This document shows, piece after piece, positions 7,083 to 8,484 of a stretch of 8,484 nucleotides of DNA. The stretch covers positions 1 through 8,484 of the forward strand of contig QIHU01000234.1 in assembly GCA_003231035.1 (NCBI GenBank). The letters are read 5' to 3'. The notes under the pieces are model-generated. The model was not told where the DNA came from. It made no database searches and saw only the letters and a program-made list of their open reading frames with translations. The translations under genes and the position numbers were made by a program. Position 1 is the stretch's first letter; every line of letters begins with the position of its first letter. This stretch comes from Acidobacteriota bacterium. Its GTDB lineage: Bacteria; Acidobacteriota; Thermoanaerobaculia; Multivoradales; SZUA-115.

Positions 7083-7140
7083 GGTGATCTCGAAAGAGGG
7101 CCGTTCGGGGTGGTCGGTGCGCGTGGTGGTGGCCGATCGG

Positions 7141-7160
7141 CGGTGATGAAACTGTCACCG
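7141..7160. promoter_or_regulatory. 20-bp inverted repeat between divergent genes (possible operator)
   Basis: CGGTGA (7141-7146) and TCACCG (7155-7160) are exact reverse complements around 8 bases. The element is centred about 41 bases before ATG 7192 and just upstream of the -10 box at 7179, in the gap between the TusA-like gene and the phospholipase-like gene. This position suits a regulator site, but short GC-rich repeats also arise by chance. Confidence 0.35.
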
Positions 7161-7178
7161 TCCGCCCGTTGTTCGTCT

Positions 7179-7184
7179 TAGAAT
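7179..7184 (+). promoter_or_regulatory. -10 box of a possibly leaderless promoter
   Basis: TAGAAT matches the sigma-70 -10 consensus at 5 of 6 positions and ends 7 bases before ATG 7192. Transcription would start at about 7190-7192. No Shine-Dalgarno lies between. The -35 is weak: no good hexamer lies at 16-18 bases. Confidence 0.5.
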
Positions 7185-7191
7185 ACGCCGC

Positions 7192-8010
7192 ATGCGGCAA
7201 CCTGCCAAGAAGGCATTTCCTTCCCCCCCCTCTCTCGGCTCCCTCGCCGCCATCCTCTTCTTCGCCTGCCTGGTGGGCGCTGCGGGGAGCCCGGCCTCGG
7301 CCTGGACTCGGCAGACTCAGCTCACCGTGGCTCGCGAAGCCGCTCACCTGGCGCCGCCGGATCTGGCCCGTCAGATCGAGAAACACCAGGCGCAGTTCGA
7401 ACGGGGGGTCCTCGCCCCGTTTGCCGACCAGGATCTGAATCGCCATCAAAGCAACCCCGACGGATCGGGGCTCCTGCGCCAAGTGATTGCCGCCGAGGTG
7501 GCCCAGGCGATCGAGATGATCGAGTCGCACCGCCCCTTTTCCGAGGTGGTGTGGCGGCTGGGGGTCATCTCACACTACGTGGCCGAAGCCAACAACCCGC
7601 TTGCCGCCGCCAACGCCGATCGCAGCGAAGAACGCTACGCCGCCGACTACGCGCGCTACGTAGCCAGCGCTCTACCCCGCTGCCCGCTGATCTTCTACGG
7701 CCAGCCGGACGATCTCCAAGAAAGCCAGGCGGCTCAGCGATTGGTCGACCGTGCCCTGCGCCGGGGGCGCGATCTCTATCCGACGATCGGCGAAGAGTAT
7801 CGCCGCATCGACTATTCCTCCGGCCAGCTGCACTTCGACGACCGCTCGACCGCCTTCGCCGTCTCCTCGCTAAGCTTTAGCCGAGCGGTGAACGACGTGT
7901 TCTTGCTCTTGCGTCACATTTGGATCCGCGCCGGTGGCGCCGATCCGCGCCCACTACCGATCGAGGGTGAACGGCGAATCAAGCTTCCACGGCTTACCCC
8001 CAGCCGATAG
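7192..8010 (+). CDS. Exported zinc-dependent phospholipase C / P1-nuclease-like protein, metal ligands partly replaced
   Basis: This is a 272-residue protein. The signal peptide has hydrophobic residues 15-31 and a clean ASA|W site (35-37|38), so the mature chain would start with Trp38. An N-terminal Trp whose amino group binds zinc is the hallmark of bacterial zinc phospholipase C and S1/P1 nucleases. The core motif SHYVAEANNPLAA (127-139) corresponds to the SHYVADxHQPLH-type signature. Differences from that pattern: Gln43 where P1-type enzymes have His6, Glu132 for Asp, Asn134 and Ala138 for His. His128 is kept; other possible ligands are Asp81 and His85. A conserved-looking block follows (RYAADYARYVASALPRCPL, 148-166). 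It may therefore bind metal differently or be inactive. The start is set by the signal peptide and by a -10 box 7 bases upstream. It precedes purH by 67 bases, with no obvious functional link. Confidence 0.6.
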   Translation: MRQPAKKAFPSPPSLGSLAAILFFACLVGAAGSPASAWTRQTQLTVAREAAHLAPPDLARQIEKHQAQFERGVLAPFADQDLNRHQSNPDGSGLLRQVIAAEVAQAIEMIESHRPFSEVVWRLGVISHYVAEANNPLAAANADRSEERYAADYARYVASALPRCPLIFYGQPDDLQESQAAQRLVDRALRRGRDLYPTIGEEYRRIDYSSGQLHFDDRSTAFAVSSLSFSRAVNDVFLLLRHIWIRAGGADPRPLPIEGERRIKLPRLTPSR

Positions 8011-8062
8011 GATCTAGCCTCGGCAACCGTCACCCCAAGGCCGCCTAGGTCCAAGTCACTTC

Positions 8063-8068
8063 AAGGAG
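8063..8068 (+). promoter_or_regulatory. Shine-Dalgarno of purH
   Basis: AAGGAG lies 9 bases before ATG 8078. An in-frame GTG at 8072 is only 3 bases from this site, too close for normal initiation, so ATG 8078 is preferred. Confidence 0.8.
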
Positions 8069-8077
8069 TCCGTGACC

Positions 8078-8484
8078 ATGCTTCCCGCTAGCCGTGCGCT
8101 TCTTTCCGTATCGGACAAACGGGGGCTGGTGGAGCTAGCCCAAGGGCTGGTCGATCTCGGCATCGAGATCCTCTCGACCGGTGGCACCTTCCGCGCCCTC
8201 GAAGAGAAGGGGATCCCGGTGAGCCGGGTCGCCGACCTGACCGGATTCCCGGAGATCCTGGGCGGTCGGGTCAAGACCCTCCACCCCAAGATTCACGGCG
8301 GCATCCTGGCCGATCGCTCGCAAGCGCACCACCTCAAAGAGATGGCCGAGCACGGCATCACCCCCATCGACCTGGTGGTGGTCAACCTCTATCCCTTCCG
8401 CGAAACGGCGGCCACCGAGGGCGCCTCATTCGAAGAGGTGGTCGAAATGATCGACATCGGTGGCCCCTGCATGCTGCGCGCGGC
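8078..8484 (+). CDS. purH: Bifunctional AICAR formyltransferase / IMP cyclohydrolase PurH, N-terminal part (runs off window)
   Basis: PurH catalyses the last two steps of de novo IMP synthesis in the cytoplasm: formylation of AICAR using 10-formyl-tetrahydrofolate, then ring closure to IMP. Only 135 residues are in the window. They cover the methylglyoxal-synthase-like IMP cyclohydrolase domain: ALLSVSDKRGLVELA (7-21), ILSTGGTFRAL (31-41), the active-site stretch GFPEILGGRVKTLHPKIHGG (56-75), DLVVVNLYPF (98-107) and IDIGGPCMLRAA (124-135). These are strong family signatures, and the domain is intact as far as seen. Residue 130 is Cys where Ser, Ala or Thr is more usual. The formyltransferase domain must lie beyond 8484. 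The gene has its own AAGGAG ribosome site, and no clear promoter or terminator is visible in the 67-base gap before it. Confidence 0.97.
   Translation, partial: MLPASRALLSVSDKRGLVELAQGLVDLGIEILSTGGTFRALEEKGIPVSRVADLTGFPEILGGRVKTLHPKIHGGILADRSQAHHLKEMAEHGITPIDLVVVNLYPFRETAATEGASFEEVVEMIDIGGPCMLRA

Noticed and set aside
6850..7530. Minus-strand 226-codon frame overlapping the TusA-like gene and the PLC-like gene
   Set aside because: It reads the TusA region in a wrong frame and is antisense to the PLC-like gene; no family features.

Overview
The window is GC-rich bacterial DNA. One hand-counted 60-base stretch, 2641-2700, is 72% G+C. It is rich in secreted proteins of types common in Acidobacteriota, especially Thermoanaerobaculia-like lineages, and in Planctomycetes-like genomes: CRTAC1/ASPIC-UnbV repeat proteins, extracellular TPR proteins and degenerate secreted hydrolases. 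I favour an acidobacterium, but this rests on protein style, not on a marker gene.

Layout. (1) 2-3631, plus strand: a three-gene cluster with ATGA overlaps. It holds a CRTAC1-family FG-GAP/VCBS protein (entered at its C-terminal half and broken by a -1 frameshift near 502), a signal-peptide TPR protein, and a complete CRTAC1-family lipoprotein. Both repeat proteins end in an ASPIC/UnbV domain, so the TPR gene sits between two paralogues. (2) 3632-3796: intergenic DNA with a perfect 8-bp hairpin, then a 14-bp inverted repeat that contains a near-consensus sigma-70 promoter. (3) 3797-4438: a HigB-like (Gp49/RelE family) toxin and its XRE antitoxin, with visibly lower G+C (about 50% by hand count over 4141-4260), which suggests horizontal acquisition. 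(4) 4439-4766: no convincing gene. (5) 4767-6830: a large secreted protein with a V8/trypsin-like domain whose catalytic residues look degenerate, a BACON/Ig-like middle and a C-terminal proprotein-convertase P-like domain. (6) 6840-7082, minus strand: a TusA-family sulfur carrier, convergent with the preceding gene. (7) 7192-8010: a secreted protein of the zinc-dependent phospholipase C / P1-nuclease type, in which several metal ligands appear replaced. (8) 8078 to the window end: the N-terminal third or less of purH, a housekeeping purine gene.

How they fit together. The first three genes are very probably co-expressed and make exported proteins; their joint role is unknown. The toxin-antitoxin pair is a self-contained, probably autoregulated module. 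Two genes (toxin at 3797 and the PLC-like protein at 7192) have a -10 box placed so that transcription would begin at or one base before the start codon, with no Shine-Dalgarno, which suggests leaderless mRNAs. The two exported 'hydrolases' both look catalytically altered. I saw no CRISPR array, tRNA, rRNA, insertion sequence or clear defence system other than the toxin-antitoxin pair.
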